In this document: positions 41,964-50,703 of the stretch, piece after piece
How the letters are laid out: the number at the start of each line of letters is the position of its first letter
How positions within the stretch are numbered: position 1 is the first letter of the stretch
Assembly (NCBI GenBank): GCA_035651995.1
Contig: DASRER010000002.1
Location: forward strand, 186,001-250,000
Direction of reading: 5' to 3'
From: Terriglobales bacterium
Lineage (GTDB): Bacteria; Acidobacteriota; Terriglobia; Terriglobales; Acidobacteriaceae
Length of the DNA: 64,000 nucleotides
The notes under the pieces: model-generated
Database searches by the model: none
What the model saw: the letters and a program-made list of their open reading frames with translations, nothing else
What the model was told of the DNA's origin: nothing
Position numbers and translations under genes: made by a program

Positions 41964-42188
41964 ATGGTTCAGAAATTCATCAACAAATTGCAGTACAGAG
42001 CGGAGCGCGTCGTTGTGTGGGCACTCCGGCGCTGCCTGACCGGCTATTCCGCTGTTGTGGCGTGCGAAGTCGCCCGAATCAACGCCGAGCACCGTCAATT
42101 ACGTGCGGAAGCTCAGTTCGTTGCCGCAGATCATTGGCGTCATTTGAATGAGCTACACGCTCGCCTGACCGCACTGGAGAAAAGATAA
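41964..42188 (+). CDS. Small helical protein upstream of virion-like genes
   Basis: A 74-residue protein with a basic, amphipathic N-terminal helix (FINKLQYRAERVVVWALRRC) and a coiled C-terminal part (HWRHLNELHARLTALEKR). AGGAAAT precedes the ATG. Its stop overlaps the ATG of the following MCGAS protein by one base. It could be a membrane-associated or chaperone-like partner of the next protein; no homologue is recognised. Confidence 0.5.
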   Translation: MVQKFINKLQYRAERVVVWALRRCLTGYSAVVACEVARINAEHRQLRAEAQFVAADHWRHLNELHARLTALEKR

Positions 42189-42853
42189 TGTGCGGCGCAT
42201 CCGGTGAGCAGAAGAGCATGTATCAAAGGCAGTCGCAGTTTTATGACTTGGCGACTGATCAGATGAAGCAAGTATTCGGCGACTCTTCCGCCGTGTTTGC
42301 CGATCTGCGGGATACGTTTAGGCCTATTGTGGCCGCTGGCCCGAATCAACGCGGCTTCTCGGACGAAGAGCGAGGTTCGCTCAATACGCAGGCCACTGAA
42401 GGCACAAGCAAGATTTACGAGCACGCCTCCAAGGCCCTCAACGAGGGACTGGCAGCGCGCGGCGGTGGCAATGCGTTCATCCCGAGCGGCGCTGACGAAC
42501 AGTTGCGGCAGGAACTCGCCAGTTCAGCGGCGGAGAACGAAGCGAACCAAAAACTCCGGATCGTGCAGGCCGATTACGACACCGGGCGCGACAACTATTT
42601 CCGCGCTGCGACCGGCCTAGCCGGTGCGCCGAGTGTCTTCAATCCGGCCATTGGGTTTACAAACGCGGCGACAAGCGCCGGTTCAGCCGCAGCCGACACA
42701 GCGAACCAAATCACCCAAGCGAATAATTCTTGGGTAGGCGCGGTGACTGGCGCACTCGGCGGTATCGCGGGCGCGGCTGTTACAGGCGGATTTGGAAAAT
42801 CTAAACCGTCCGGCCCTGCTCCTGCTCCAAGCAGCGGCGGCACATGGATGTAA
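42188..42853 (+). CDS. Phage virion-like protein (MCGAS type)
   Basis: A 221-residue protein beginning MCGASGEQKSMYQRQS, with a helical body (LRDTFRPIVAAGPNQRGFSDEERGSL, ALNEGLAARGGGNAFIPSGADEQLRQELAS), an Ala/Gly-rich segment FTNAATSAGSAAADTANQI and a glycine/alanine hydrophobic stretch (WVGAVTGALGGIAGAAVTGG) before a Pro/Ser tail. Short MCG-starting proteins of this kind lie near internal or ejection proteins in podovirus-like genomes (from memory). I therefore infer a minor virion or DNA-ejection role, alongside the two large proteins that follow. Confidence 0.55.
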   Translation: MCGASGEQKSMYQRQSQFYDLATDQMKQVFGDSSAVFADLRDTFRPIVAAGPNQRGFSDEERGSLNTQATEGTSKIYEHASKALNEGLAARGGGNAFIPSGADEQLRQELASSAAENEANQKLRIVQADYDTGRDNYFRAATGLAGAPSVFNPAIGFTNAATSAGSAAADTANQITQANNSWVGAVTGALGGIAGAAVTGGFGKSKPSGPAPAPSSGGTWM

Positions 42854-42881
42854 AGGTGTACTAGAGGGCGCACTCCCAACC

Positions 42882-42934
42882 GCGTCTCGGCTCGCGCCCG
42901 CCGCTGTTGCTGCGGAACATTAGGGCCGAGACGC
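42882..42934 (+). terminator. Hairpin with T-rich tail after the MCGAS gene
   Basis: GCGTCTCGGC (42882-42891) pairs with GCCGAGACGC (42925-42934) over a 33-base loop. ATTTGTCTTTCATTTC follows, so it is terminator-like for the upstream gene set. Confidence 0.5.
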
Positions 42935-42963
42935 ATTTGTCTTTCATTTCTGGCGCAACCTAT

Positions 42964-43012
42964 GACGGCGAGCCGCGCCAGCGGGTTCTGCCCCGAATCC
43001 AGGCTCGCCGTC
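42964..43012 (+). terminator. Second hairpin with T-rich tail, just before the 742-residue gene
   Basis: GACGGCGAGCC (42964-42974) pairs with GGCTCGCCGTC (43002-43012); TTTCTTTG follows, then GAGGAATC and the ATG at 43028. The tail overlaps the ribosome-binding region, so the hairpin may control expression of the next gene as well as ending transcripts. Confidence 0.5.
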
Positions 43013-43027
43013 TTTCTTTGAGGAATC

Positions 43028-45256
43028 ATGCTCTACGCCAACCCAGATGATGATCTGAACGCACAATCGCAAGCGGACGTACCGAGTACGCCCGCGCCGC
43101 AGCAGACTGCCGCACAGCCGGTAACGCTACAGAATCCCGGCCCTAATCAGGCTCCTGTTCAAGTGGCACAGCAGCCGAAGATCGTCCGCAATCCAGGCGT
43201 ACCGGCACAAGCTCAAGATGCAAACGCGCCTGATCCTGCCGTGCAGCGAGCGCAGCAGAAGGGTACCTTCATTCGCACGCTTGCAGAATCACTAGCAGGT
43301 GGGCCGCGCTTTCAGACGGTCATCAATCCGAGCACCGGAGAGACGCGGCATGATCGCATTCCCCTTTCGCGCGGCGAGATCGGCATGGCAATCGCGCTGG
43401 AGGCGATCAGCGGCGGCTTGGCTGGCCTGAGCGCACGCGGGCCGAACGCTACGGGGCAAGCTGGCCTGCTCGGGCTGCAACAGGGACAGAAGATCAAGGC
43501 CGAGCGCCAGCAGCAACAGCAAGAGCAAGACGAACAGGCGAATAAGGATTTCGTTCGCAGGGCCGCCGTTGCTGAAGCGAACTTGCGAATGCTGAACAAC
43601 GCCGTTCAGGTTGGACGGTTGCAGCGCGAAGATCACGATTCGATGGTGAGCGCCTACGCGGATCAGCTTCAGGACTTCAAGGACAACTCGCCGAATGTAA
43701 TCAAAGCGACTGGCCTTTCCGAAGACGAAGCAAAAGATGTACAGAAATGGCCGCTCGCTGACTTCCTTCGCATCCCTGATGGCACGGTGCCGCGCCTTGG
43801 CCCTGACGGGCAGCAGATCAAGAGCAACGGCGTCCCGCAGTGGGATAACACGTATGCGCTCGTTGATAAGAACGCGAAGGCATCACTCACCAATGCGGAC
43901 GGTCAGCCCGCACAGTGGGTAAAAGATGCGGTCGCATGGAATCTGCCGGGATACCAGCAGTCCATTCTCACAGGATTGGGAGCCGGTTCTCAGGTGTCAG
44001 CGGCAACAGCCGGAAGAGCGCAGCATCAAGTTGTGATGCTGAACGCACTGCAAAGCGAGTTGAACTCCTTCGCGGCGTCGTTCGGAAAAGACAAGGGCGG
44101 CAAGCCGGTAATGTCTCCGGTTGATCTGAAGGCGGCTCTGCAATCCGATCCGCGCTTGCTTACAGCAGTGCAGTCCTTCCAACGAGCAGCGGGTGCGAGC
44201 ACACAGCCGGATCGTCAGATTGACGCGATGCGGCAAGACCCGAAGACCGCGCCGTATGCGGCCCAGATCATCAACCTGTTTGGGGCTGACAACCTGGAGA
44301 AATTCAAGAGCGCACGCGAAGCCCGCGAAGCTGCCGAGAAGACCCGCGCTGAAGCACAGGCACGCGCGGACGTTGATATTGAAAAAGAGACGAAGCTCGG
44401 GCCAATCCGTACAGCGAACGAGCTTGATAAAGAAAAGAAGCTCATCCCGGTTCGGGCTGCGACCGCTGGCGCGGAAGCGAAAGCACGCGCTGAGGCGACG
44501 GCTACGGCTCCGAAGAACGAAGACGGCAGTTGGAACATGAGCAGTGTTCCTGTTCAGCTTGTCGAGGGCACGATTGATCCTTCTCAGCTTTCCAAACGTA
44601 GTCAGCAGTACAACCAAGTCATCGAAGCCGCGAATGCGTATTCGCTCCAGAGGTACGGCAAAGCATTCGATCTGGCACAGGCACAGAGCGATTACCGTTT
44701 CGCCTCGAACCCGAGCACGCAAAACACACTGCGATACCTGAACTCCCTAACAGGTGCAGACAATCGCTCCGGTAACTTGGGCGCGTTGGTTTCGCTGTCA
44801 AACAAAATCAACCGGACGAGCTTCCCCGCGCTGAACGACGCGGCTGCATGGGCACGGCTGCAAACCGGCGATCCGCAGATGGCTTCCTATCACGCTGCTG
44901 TTACGGAAGTGGCCGATCAGATTGCGAAGATTCTCCAAGGGGGAGGCAGCGGTTCAGGCACGTCAGACGCGAAGCTGAAACAGGCTGCTGAACTCTTCGA
45001 CAAAGGCTTTAACAAAGATCAGATCACGGGCGTAAGCGATACGCTGCGCACGCTGCTGGCAAACCGCAAAACGGAACTGATCGGCGACAACCGATATCTG
45101 CGTAAGCAGTTTGGGCAACCCAATTCGGCTGCTCCGGCCCTTCAGCAAGGCTTTGTGCGCTTCCAGGACTCGCAGGGCGGGCTTCACGATATTCCGCAAG
45201 CGAACCTCCCAGCGGCTCGGCAGCGCGATCCCGGCTTGCGCGTGGTTCAGCAGTAA
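43028..45256 (+). CDS. Large virion-like (internal/ejection-type) protein
   Basis: A 742-residue protein. The N-terminus is Pro/Gln/Ala-rich and disordered (1-75), then MAIALEAISGGLAGLSARG, a Gln/Glu coiled coil near 155-175, several Ala-rich helical blocks with a strong coiled coil near 425-495 (REAREAAEKTRAEAQARADV), and a C-terminal helical part. Length, low complexity and coiled coils resemble internal virion or pilot proteins of short-tailed phages; no lysozyme, transglycosylase or nuclease motif was found. GAGGAATC precedes the ATG. Role inferred, not shown. Confidence 0.55.
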   Translation: MLYANPDDDLNAQSQADVPSTPAPQQTAAQPVTLQNPGPNQAPVQVAQQPKIVRNPGVPAQAQDANAPDPAVQRAQQKGTFIRTLAESLAGGPRFQTVINPSTGETRHDRIPLSRGEIGMAIALEAISGGLAGLSARGPNATGQAGLLGLQQGQKIKAERQQQQQEQDEQANKDFVRRAAVAEANLRMLNNAVQVGRLQREDHDSMVSAYADQLQDFKDNSPNVIKATGLSEDEAKDVQKWPLADFLRIPDGTVPRLGPDGQQIKSNGVPQWDNTYALVDKNAKASLTNADGQPAQWVKDAVAWNLPGYQQSILTGLGAGSQVSAATAGRAQHQVVMLNALQSELNSFAASFGKDKGGKPVMSPVDLKAALQSDPRLLTAVQSFQRAAGASTQPDRQIDAMRQDPKTAPYAAQIINLFGADNLEKFKSAREAREAAEKTRAEAQARADVDIEKETKLGPIRTANELDKEKKLIPVRAATAGAEAKARAEATATAPKNEDGSWNMSSVPVQLVEGTIDPSQLSKRSQQYNQVIEAANAYSLQRYGKAFDLAQAQSDYRFASNPSTQNTLRYLNSLTGADNRSGNLGALVSLSNKINRTSFPALNDAAAWARLQTGDPQMASYHAAVTEVADQIAKILQGGGSGSGTSDAKLKQAAELFDKGFNKDQITGVSDTLRTLLANRKTELIGDNRYLRKQFGQPNSAAPALQQGFVRFQDSQGGLHDIPQANLPAARQRDPGLRVVQQ

Positions 45257-45265
45257 AGGACATCC

Positions 45266-47017
45266 ATGAGCACCAATTCACCTTTGAACTTTGACGATCT
45301 AGGCGCGAAACAGGTGTCTGTTGCACCAGCAACGGGCAGCTTGGATTTTTCCGATCTAGGCGCAAAGACGATTTCACCGGCTCCGCCTCCCACCGCACCA
45401 AACGCTCAGCCGCATTCCTTCACTGAAGACGTGGCACAGGGCTTTGGTGCGGCAGCCGGTGAGACGTTGATCAACGCGGGCAAGCTCGGCAGCAAGATTC
45501 CAGGCGTGTCCTATGTCGCTGAAAAGATCGGCGACGTTGCGGGCCTGCCCAAGCTCGCTCCCGGTACCGATCCCTACGCGGTTGTTGAACAGCGCACTGC
45601 TCCCGCGCGGGCCGCTGCGCTCAGCACAACTGCGGGGAAGATCGGCTACGGCCTGGAAGGACTCGCCGAGTTCATTGCAGGTGACGAAGCCCTCAAGGGC
45701 TTGAGCTATGGCGAAAGGCTGTTGAAGACAGCGCAGATCGCCAAGTTCCTTGAGAAGTCTCCACGCCTCGCAAAGGCCGTTGAAATCGGAATGAACGTTT
45801 TACGCACCGGTACTGTTGGCGGGACGCAGGGACTCGCTCACGGCGAATCACCGGGCGAGGCTGCTGCGACCGGAGCCGTTGCGGGTGGAACCGGTGCGGC
45901 ATTTGAGTTAGCGGCAGAAGGCGCGAAGGCACTTGCTCCCACAATCAAGAAGATTGCGGGCGAAGCGATCCCCGTCCGCGCATCCCAGGAATCGAAACTG
46001 GCGAGCGCGGCTGAGAGCGTCTCACGCGAAGCCCCGTTGCAACGGTTCGATGTCGAACAGACACAGCCCGCCGCACGCAGAGCAGTCGGCAATGTCGCAA
46101 CAGACGTAAAGAATACGGCTGCGCAGAAGATCGGCAGCGACACAGGCGATTTCAGGCAGGCCGTCAAGGAACTCGGTAACGGCAAGTCATTCGCCGATCT
46201 GCCCACAGGCGAGCAGAGCAAGATTCTCGCTCGCGCTCAGGAATTGAAGACCGCACGCAACGGACTGTCGGCTGCTTCCAAGGCTGCCGACTTCGGAGAA
46301 GCGGCGGATCAGATGCGAGCGCAAGCGAAGCCGATTTACGAAAAGCTGGACGAACTCACCAAAGATCAGGAAATGACATTCTCTGATCTTCAGCGAGCCG
46401 AGCGATCCGCTTTCAACAAAGGCGATTACGAAGCCGCAACGAAGGCACAGCGAGCACAAGAGAAAATCTTCGACGCCAACAAAGATCAGTTCTCCGATCC
46501 GGACGCTTACACGAACGCGCGGAAGGCATGGCGACAGGCATCAGCTTTGGACAAAATCCATGACACGATCACATCGAAGGGCGTCATGGAATCCACGCCG
46601 AACGATCTGATCCAGCGCGGTACGTCTGACCCGCGATACATCAAGGGCAAGCAATTCGCAGACACCGTTCTGTACTTGCGGGATACCGGCCTGCTCAAAG
46701 ACGCGGGCCTGACTCCGCAGCACGTTCAGAACCTCCAGGACATCGCGGCGATACTGCGGAGCGGCGGAGAGGTTCAGAAAGCCAATCAGGTTGCGAAGGC
46801 TTTCAAACTCGCCAAGATCGCAGTTGGCGGGCCAGCAACAGCGGGCGCGGGTTGGGGAGCATCAGCCGTGCTCGGCAAGATTCTGACTGATCCGAAAGCG
46901 GCGGCACTGGCCGCGAAGACGCTTCAGGCGGGCGCGAAGGCTGCTCCGGCTGCTGTGTCACAAGGCGCGCGGGCGATCTTCAATGCCTCCAGGGATTCGC
47001 TCGGCGGGCAGCAGTAA
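45266..47017 (+). CDS. Large virion-like protein with N-terminal FxDLGAK repeats
   Basis: A 583-residue protein. Its N-terminus has two repeats, LNFDDLGAKQ and LDFSDLGAKT, separated by about 15 residues, a layout seen at the start of some phage internal proteins. Next come Ala/Gly-rich amphipathic or membrane-active stretches (GMNVLRTGTVGGTQGLAHGE; GAVAGGTGAAFELAAEGAKAL), coiled coils (about 290-420) and another Ala/Gly hydrophobic stretch near the end (KIAVGGPATAGAGWGASAV). It starts nine bases after the preceding gene's stop. I infer a DNA-ejection or internal protein; no enzymatic motif is visible. Confidence 0.55.
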   Translation: MSTNSPLNFDDLGAKQVSVAPATGSLDFSDLGAKTISPAPPPTAPNAQPHSFTEDVAQGFGAAAGETLINAGKLGSKIPGVSYVAEKIGDVAGLPKLAPGTDPYAVVEQRTAPARAAALSTTAGKIGYGLEGLAEFIAGDEALKGLSYGERLLKTAQIAKFLEKSPRLAKAVEIGMNVLRTGTVGGTQGLAHGESPGEAAATGAVAGGTGAAFELAAEGAKALAPTIKKIAGEAIPVRASQESKLASAAESVSREAPLQRFDVEQTQPAARRAVGNVATDVKNTAAQKIGSDTGDFRQAVKELGNGKSFADLPTGEQSKILARAQELKTARNGLSAASKAADFGEAADQMRAQAKPIYEKLDELTKDQEMTFSDLQRAERSAFNKGDYEAATKAQRAQEKIFDANKDQFSDPDAYTNARKAWRQASALDKIHDTITSKGVMESTPNDLIQRGTSDPRYIKGKQFADTVLYLRDTGLLKDAGLTPQHVQNLQDIAAILRSGGEVQKANQVAKAFKLAKIAVGGPATAGAGWGASAVLGKILTDPKAAALAAKTLQAGAKAAPAAVSQGARAIFNASRDSLGGQQ

Positions 47018-47027
47018 AGGAACACAC

Positions 47028-47324
47028 ATGACAAAGACACTATTCCCAAATGACCAGACGAGATTGACGGTGGTTTACAGCATCACGCAGGCTGACGGGA
47101 AAAAGATCGCCTGGATTGACCACGGTTACGTAATCGAGTGGAACGGCTCAGAGATTTCGGCTGCTACGGAGTTGAAAGGTAGGAATCAGCCTCGTGATCA
47201 CTTCGCTTCGTTCAATTACGTTGTTCAGGGAACAACCGGGATCGCGGCGACGGCGAGTATCAATTCGTGCGATTACACGGATGACGCGCGCTTTGCCGAG
47301 CTTGTGCAGGACATGATCGGCTAA
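47028..47324 (+). CDS. Hypothetical small beta-rich protein
   Basis: A 98-residue protein from the ATG at 47028 (AAAGGAAC upstream), ten bases after the preceding gene. It is beta-rich (RLTVVYSITQADGKKIAWIDHGYVIEW) with a single Cys near the end. It has no known family. It is the last gene of the rightward virion-like set; a small GACTC/GAGTC hairpin separates it from the convergent gene. Confidence 0.5.
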   Translation: MTKTLFPNDQTRLTVVYSITQADGKKIAWIDHGYVIEWNGSEISAATELKGRNQPRDHFASFNYVVQGTTGIAATASINSCDYTDDARFAELVQDMIG

Positions 47325-47343
47325 ATGGGGACTCGGCGAGTCG

Positions 47344-48516
47344 TCACTGTTTGCGGCCAACAAGAATTGTGATTGACACCTTGTCTGGGTTAACACCGAT
47401 TTCGATCCCATTGCCGAGCGAGAACGCCTCGTCGATATACGTGCATCTCAGTCCCGCGGCTTCCGCCGCAGCCTTGAAGGTCTTGCCAGTTTCACTATTC
47501 CACTGATCTGAATAGCAGAGAATCCCGTGTACTGGACGGATGCGCATGTTGGCAGCCGTGCGCGGCCACTGCGCAGCCTTCGCTACACGAAATAATTGAT
47601 CAATGAGTTCCTCAGCATCCTCGCTGATACCAGCCGGGAAAATCTTCAATGCGCCCGGAAAAGGTGCGATGGCCGCTGCAAAAGCGGGGAGGTTCGATTC
47701 ATTTAGCGTGCGATCCGGCGGAGCCTCGTTAATTGTTGCGGAGTTGTTGTCGCCGATCTGGGCGATGTTATTCCTCCCACTTTGAGCAATGGTAGGTAGT
47801 GCGGCCTGTCGCACAGCCCGCGGTTTGGGCGATTGTCCTTCTGAAGAAGTGAGCGAACTTTGGTCGCCGAGTCGCCAGTGTTCACCCATCTGTCCGAGCC
47901 GGTGGTTAACCCAATCCTTAGGAAGCGGCTCAGCGCCGGTTGACATTCCTAGGCTCGCATCATGTGTCCTGATGTATTCGTTTCTCAGTTGAGAGAGAAT
48001 AATTTGTCGTCGCTTCGCTTCCTCCGGGGTTGGCCCGATCACGGGGTGTTGAACGGTTGCAGTGACTTGAGCAGCGATCCCAACATGAGCGAGACTGGTA
48101 TCCTCCTTGGGAAGTGTCATCTCTTTTACTCGTTCTGCGAGCCGGTCGATTGTCGCCCTGTTCTGAATGAGCGATTGACGAATATCCTGCTCGTGCGTCG
48201 GTAAGAACGTCGATCCTGCGGCGACGCCTGCCGCGATTGCAATTCCAAACGTCCAAATCTTGCTCCTTGCGCCAAATCGAGCTATGCGCTCGCCAGGAGC
48301 GATAATCGAGTCCCGTCGCGCTATGAGCACATAGACGGCCATTAACAACAATAGGCAGAAAACGCCCAAGGCGACGGTGCGAGCAATGGCAGGCGAAGTA
48401 CCCGATGCGTGGGCGTTTTCAACGAAGCGGGACAGAGCTAGAAGGATCGCTCCCGAGACAACGTCGCAGAGAATCTGTTCAGCACGGTTACGAAGACGGT
48501 CGGAAACTCTAGCCAT
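47344..48516 (-). CDS. Membrane protein of unknown function, cargo region
   Basis: A 390-residue protein. Three hydrophobic segments lie at about residues 15-32, 43-64 and 85-105, then a soluble part begins with a helix (LIQNRATIDRLAERVKEM). Near 250 it has IAQSGRNNIAQIGDNNSAT, an NNxAxIG-type repeat like those of curli-related proteins, and ends in an alpha/beta domain (FKAAAEAAGLRCTYIDEAF). It does not match any defence family I know. It is on the opposite strand from the virion-like genes, as expected for cargo expressed in the integrated state. Confidence 0.6.
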   Translation of the reverse strand: MARVSDRLRNRAEQILCDVVSGAILLALSRFVENAHASGTSPAIARTVALGVFCLLLLMAVYVLIARRDSIIAPGERIARFGARSKIWTFGIAIAAGVAAGSTFLPTHEQDIRQSLIQNRATIDRLAERVKEMTLPKEDTSLAHVGIAAQVTATVQHPVIGPTPEEAKRRQIILSQLRNEYIRTHDASLGMSTGAEPLPKDWVNHRLGQMGEHWRLGDQSSLTSSEGQSPKPRAVRQAALPTIAQSGRNNIAQIGDNNSATINEAPPDRTLNESNLPAFAAAIAPFPGALKIFPAGISEDAEELIDQLFRVAKAAQWPRTAANMRIRPVHGILCYSDQWNSETGKTFKAAAEAAGLRCTYIDEAFSLGNGIEIGVNPDKVSITILVGRKQ

Positions 48517-48762
48517 TGCTGTTCTTCAATGCTGCCGCTTTCGTTTGAACTGAAGATGGCAACACCGCATCGATTTTGCACATAACGCGCTCCTACCACT
48601 GGACAGCCGCCGCGATCAGCGATTCGGTACGCGGCGAGCTCTTTGAGTCGAACAGGTCTTCGGCGATCTTTGCCAGCAACCCGATTCCGGCCCTTCGTCC
48701 ATTCAGGCATCCTAGTACTTTCGCCTTGTGTTCGCCAGATAGCCGGTGCTACTCTCCCCTTC

Positions 48763-49233
48763 ATGCCTCACTTGTTCATCGGTTTCAGCGGGATCGCCTC
48801 TGGCGTTGGAATATTCATCATTGTGTGGCTGGTCGTGTGCTCAAGAACGGCTCAGTTTACCGCGTTCGCGTTTGACGCTCCAGGTGAGAACGGCAGATTC
48901 GAAAAACTGCTCCCCGTGTATCTGCGTGTCGCTGAGGTGATCATTGGTCTGGCGGCTGGATCGATTGTGCTTCTTATAGGATCATCCGCTTTCCGCACAG
49001 GTGGTCAGTTGCCTTGGTTCTTTGCCTCCCCGCTGTTTCTACTCGCTTTCAGCATCATCTACGGAATCTTGTTCATGGTCTTTGTGATCTTTGATTACGA
49101 AGCATATAGGCATCATCCAGATTCTCAATCCTACACCCGACTCAAGTACACCAAGAATCAAGCTTTGGGTTTCTCGGGCCTTTTCTGTTTCTGCGTTGGA
49201 TACGCCTGGTTGATTATTACAGTCACCAGGTAA
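48763..49233 (+). CDS. Four-helix membrane protein, cargo region
   Basis: A 156-residue protein from the ATG at 48763, with about four hydrophobic segments (ASGVGIFIIVWLVVC; VIIGLAAGSIVLLIGSSAF; FFASPLFLLAFSIIYGIL; LGFSGLFCFCVGYAWLII). No clear ribosome-binding site precedes the ATG, and the frame is open from 48643, so the start is uncertain. It is divergent from the 390-residue membrane protein, with 246 bases between. Function unknown; two membrane proteins side by side suggest a functional pair. Confidence 0.5.
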   Translation: MPHLFIGFSGIASGVGIFIIVWLVVCSRTAQFTAFAFDAPGENGRFEKLLPVYLRVAEVIIGLAAGSIVLLIGSSAFRTGGQLPWFFASPLFLLAFSIIYGILFMVFVIFDYEAYRHHPDSQSYTRLKYTKNQALGFSGLFCFCVGYAWLIITVTR

Positions 49234-49374
49234 AGGCTTCTTCCTAACATTTACCTTTGGAGGCAGTGAGCATTTGCGAGCCAAGGTGCGGCCCAATGCC
49301 CAGTGTCCTTGCGGGAGCGGATTGAAGAGGCATCTCGATCACGTCGGGTGACAACATCCAACGAAAACAAAGTG

Positions 49375-49986
49375 CTATCGGCATCCCTTCCGTTCCCACT
49401 CGTCTTTCGCCTTCGCGTCCGCTGTCGTTTGCCATTGCATGTTGAACGGCGAGTCCGCCCCGCCACACGCCAACGCAATCCTGTGATCAATGACGTAACC
49501 GGGACAAGGCCCGGAACTCCTGCCGGTCGAGGGGCATGGATGTAAATGTTTGAAAGCGTCCTTCGCCGCTTCGCTTCGCTTTTCGCGTCCGCGCGAATCA
49601 TGGCTAGAAAGTGAGGTGCTACGCCGATGCGTTGACGTTGCCCCTACCGGCCCGATCCTGGAAGGTGCTACGCTGCGCGTTCGGGGCGCGGCGTAATGTG
49701 TACGCGGCGTGCTGGATCGCCTTGGAGTAGTACCCGGAAGGCTGCGCGTGTGAGAGTGGACAACCGTTCCGTTGCGCCGCGTATACGTTCCTACGTGTAC
49801 AGGCTTCCTCGTGCTGGAGCGACTGCTATAGCTGCGGCTGGAGTACGACCGGCTGGAATGCGCGCGGTAACTACGGCTTGAATAACCGCGAGAAGAGGAA
49901 CGGGAGCGACCGCCGCGTCCCCGTCCAAAAAGAGGCAGGGCGATCAGCAGCGCGCAAAGGAAGGTGACGATAAACCGCCGCGCCAT
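49375..49986 (-). CDS. Secreted HNH-type endonuclease-like protein
   Basis: A 203-residue protein with a signal peptide (FIVTFLCALLIALPLFG), a long Ser/Arg/Tyr-rich linker containing tandem SSRSY units (about 28-60), and a C-terminal HNH-like domain (about 148-203): CPGYVIDHRIALACGGADSPFNMQWQT. The conserved DH and N positions of the HNH fold are present, but the usual second metal-binding His is unclear. Possible roles: an exported nuclease acting on incoming or environmental DNA, or a toxin. GGAGA lies ahead of the ATG. Confidence 0.65.
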   Translation of the reverse strand: MARRFIVTFLCALLIALPLFGRGRGGRSRSSSRGYSSRSYRAHSSRSYSSRSYSSRSSTRKPVHVGTYTRRNGTVVHSHTRSLPGTTPRRSSTPRTHYAAPRTRSVAPSRIGPVGATSTHRRSTSLSSHDSRGREKRSEAAKDAFKHLHPCPSTGRSSGPCPGYVIDHRIALACGGADSPFNMQWQTTADAKAKDEWERKGCR

Positions 49987-50141
49987 GTGCTCTCCAAACG
50001 CGAAAGCCTAACACCGGAGCACTCGCTACCCAAGAGTAAATACCCTTGAGCGCGCCCAAACGTGGTCGTCATTCCGTTGACACTATCAATGGCCTCAAGT
50101 AGGCTCCGCGAAGACTATTTCACTTCAGAGGCCGAGCAGTT

Positions 50142-50630
50142 ATGTTCTGCAATAAGTGTGGAACAGACTTGCCTGACGATTCGCAGTTCTGTCGAAAGTG
50201 CGGCAAACCGCAGAACGCTGTCGCTATGCAGGCTGGAATTGGAGCCGCTCCCGCTCCTGCCCGTGAGGCGGAGAAGACGTTCTACCAGGGGAACGGGGTA
50301 ACCGTAACCAGCACTCGTTTCATCGTTCCGGGGCAGACATACGCAATGGCGAGCGTGACGAGTGTACGGTTCGAACGGATTCCGCCCAAGAGAGGAGCGC
50401 CGATCCTAATCACGATAATCGGATTCCTCGTCCTCATGTTCCCAGAAGGACGTTGGTTCGGGGTTACGCTCTTGGTATTCGGTATTCTCTGGCTTCTCCT
50501 GTTGAAGACCAATTGTGCAGTTGCGCTTAGCAGCGCGTCAGGCGAAGTGCGCGCAATCAAGAGCACGGATTCAGACTTCATTACGGGCATCGTGGATGCG
50601 CTCAACGATGCCATTGTGTATCGCCGCTAA
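50142..50630 (+). CDS. Zinc-ribbon protein with DUF6232-like membrane domain
   Basis: A 162-residue protein. Two CxxC pairs (CNKCGTDLPDDSQFCRKCG) form an N-terminal zinc ribbon. The rest has the order of the DUF6232 family: a short beta part (TFYQGNGVTVTSTRFIV and VTSVRFERIPPKRG), two hydrophobic segments (ILITIIGFLVLMF; FGVTLLVFGILWLLLL), then AVALSSASGEVRAIKSTD. Function unknown. It lies alone in the cargo region, with AGAGG ahead of the ATG. Confidence 0.65.
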   Translation: MFCNKCGTDLPDDSQFCRKCGKPQNAVAMQAGIGAAPAPAREAEKTFYQGNGVTVTSTRFIVPGQTYAMASVTSVRFERIPPKRGAPILITIIGFLVLMFPEGRWFGVTLLVFGILWLLLLKTNCAVALSSASGEVRAIKSTDSDFITGIVDALNDAIVYRR

Positions 50631-50703
50631 TCTCTGATTGATGGCGGCCCGACACGCGCATCTTTTACGTGCTACATGGTGGTGGTCGTTACAGGAGCGA
50701 TGA

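Noticed and set aside
48438-48764. 108-codon minus-strand gene between the two membrane-protein genes
   Set aside because: Overlaps the start of the 390-residue gene, lacks a ribosome-binding site and has no domain; the gap is better read as a divergent promoter region.
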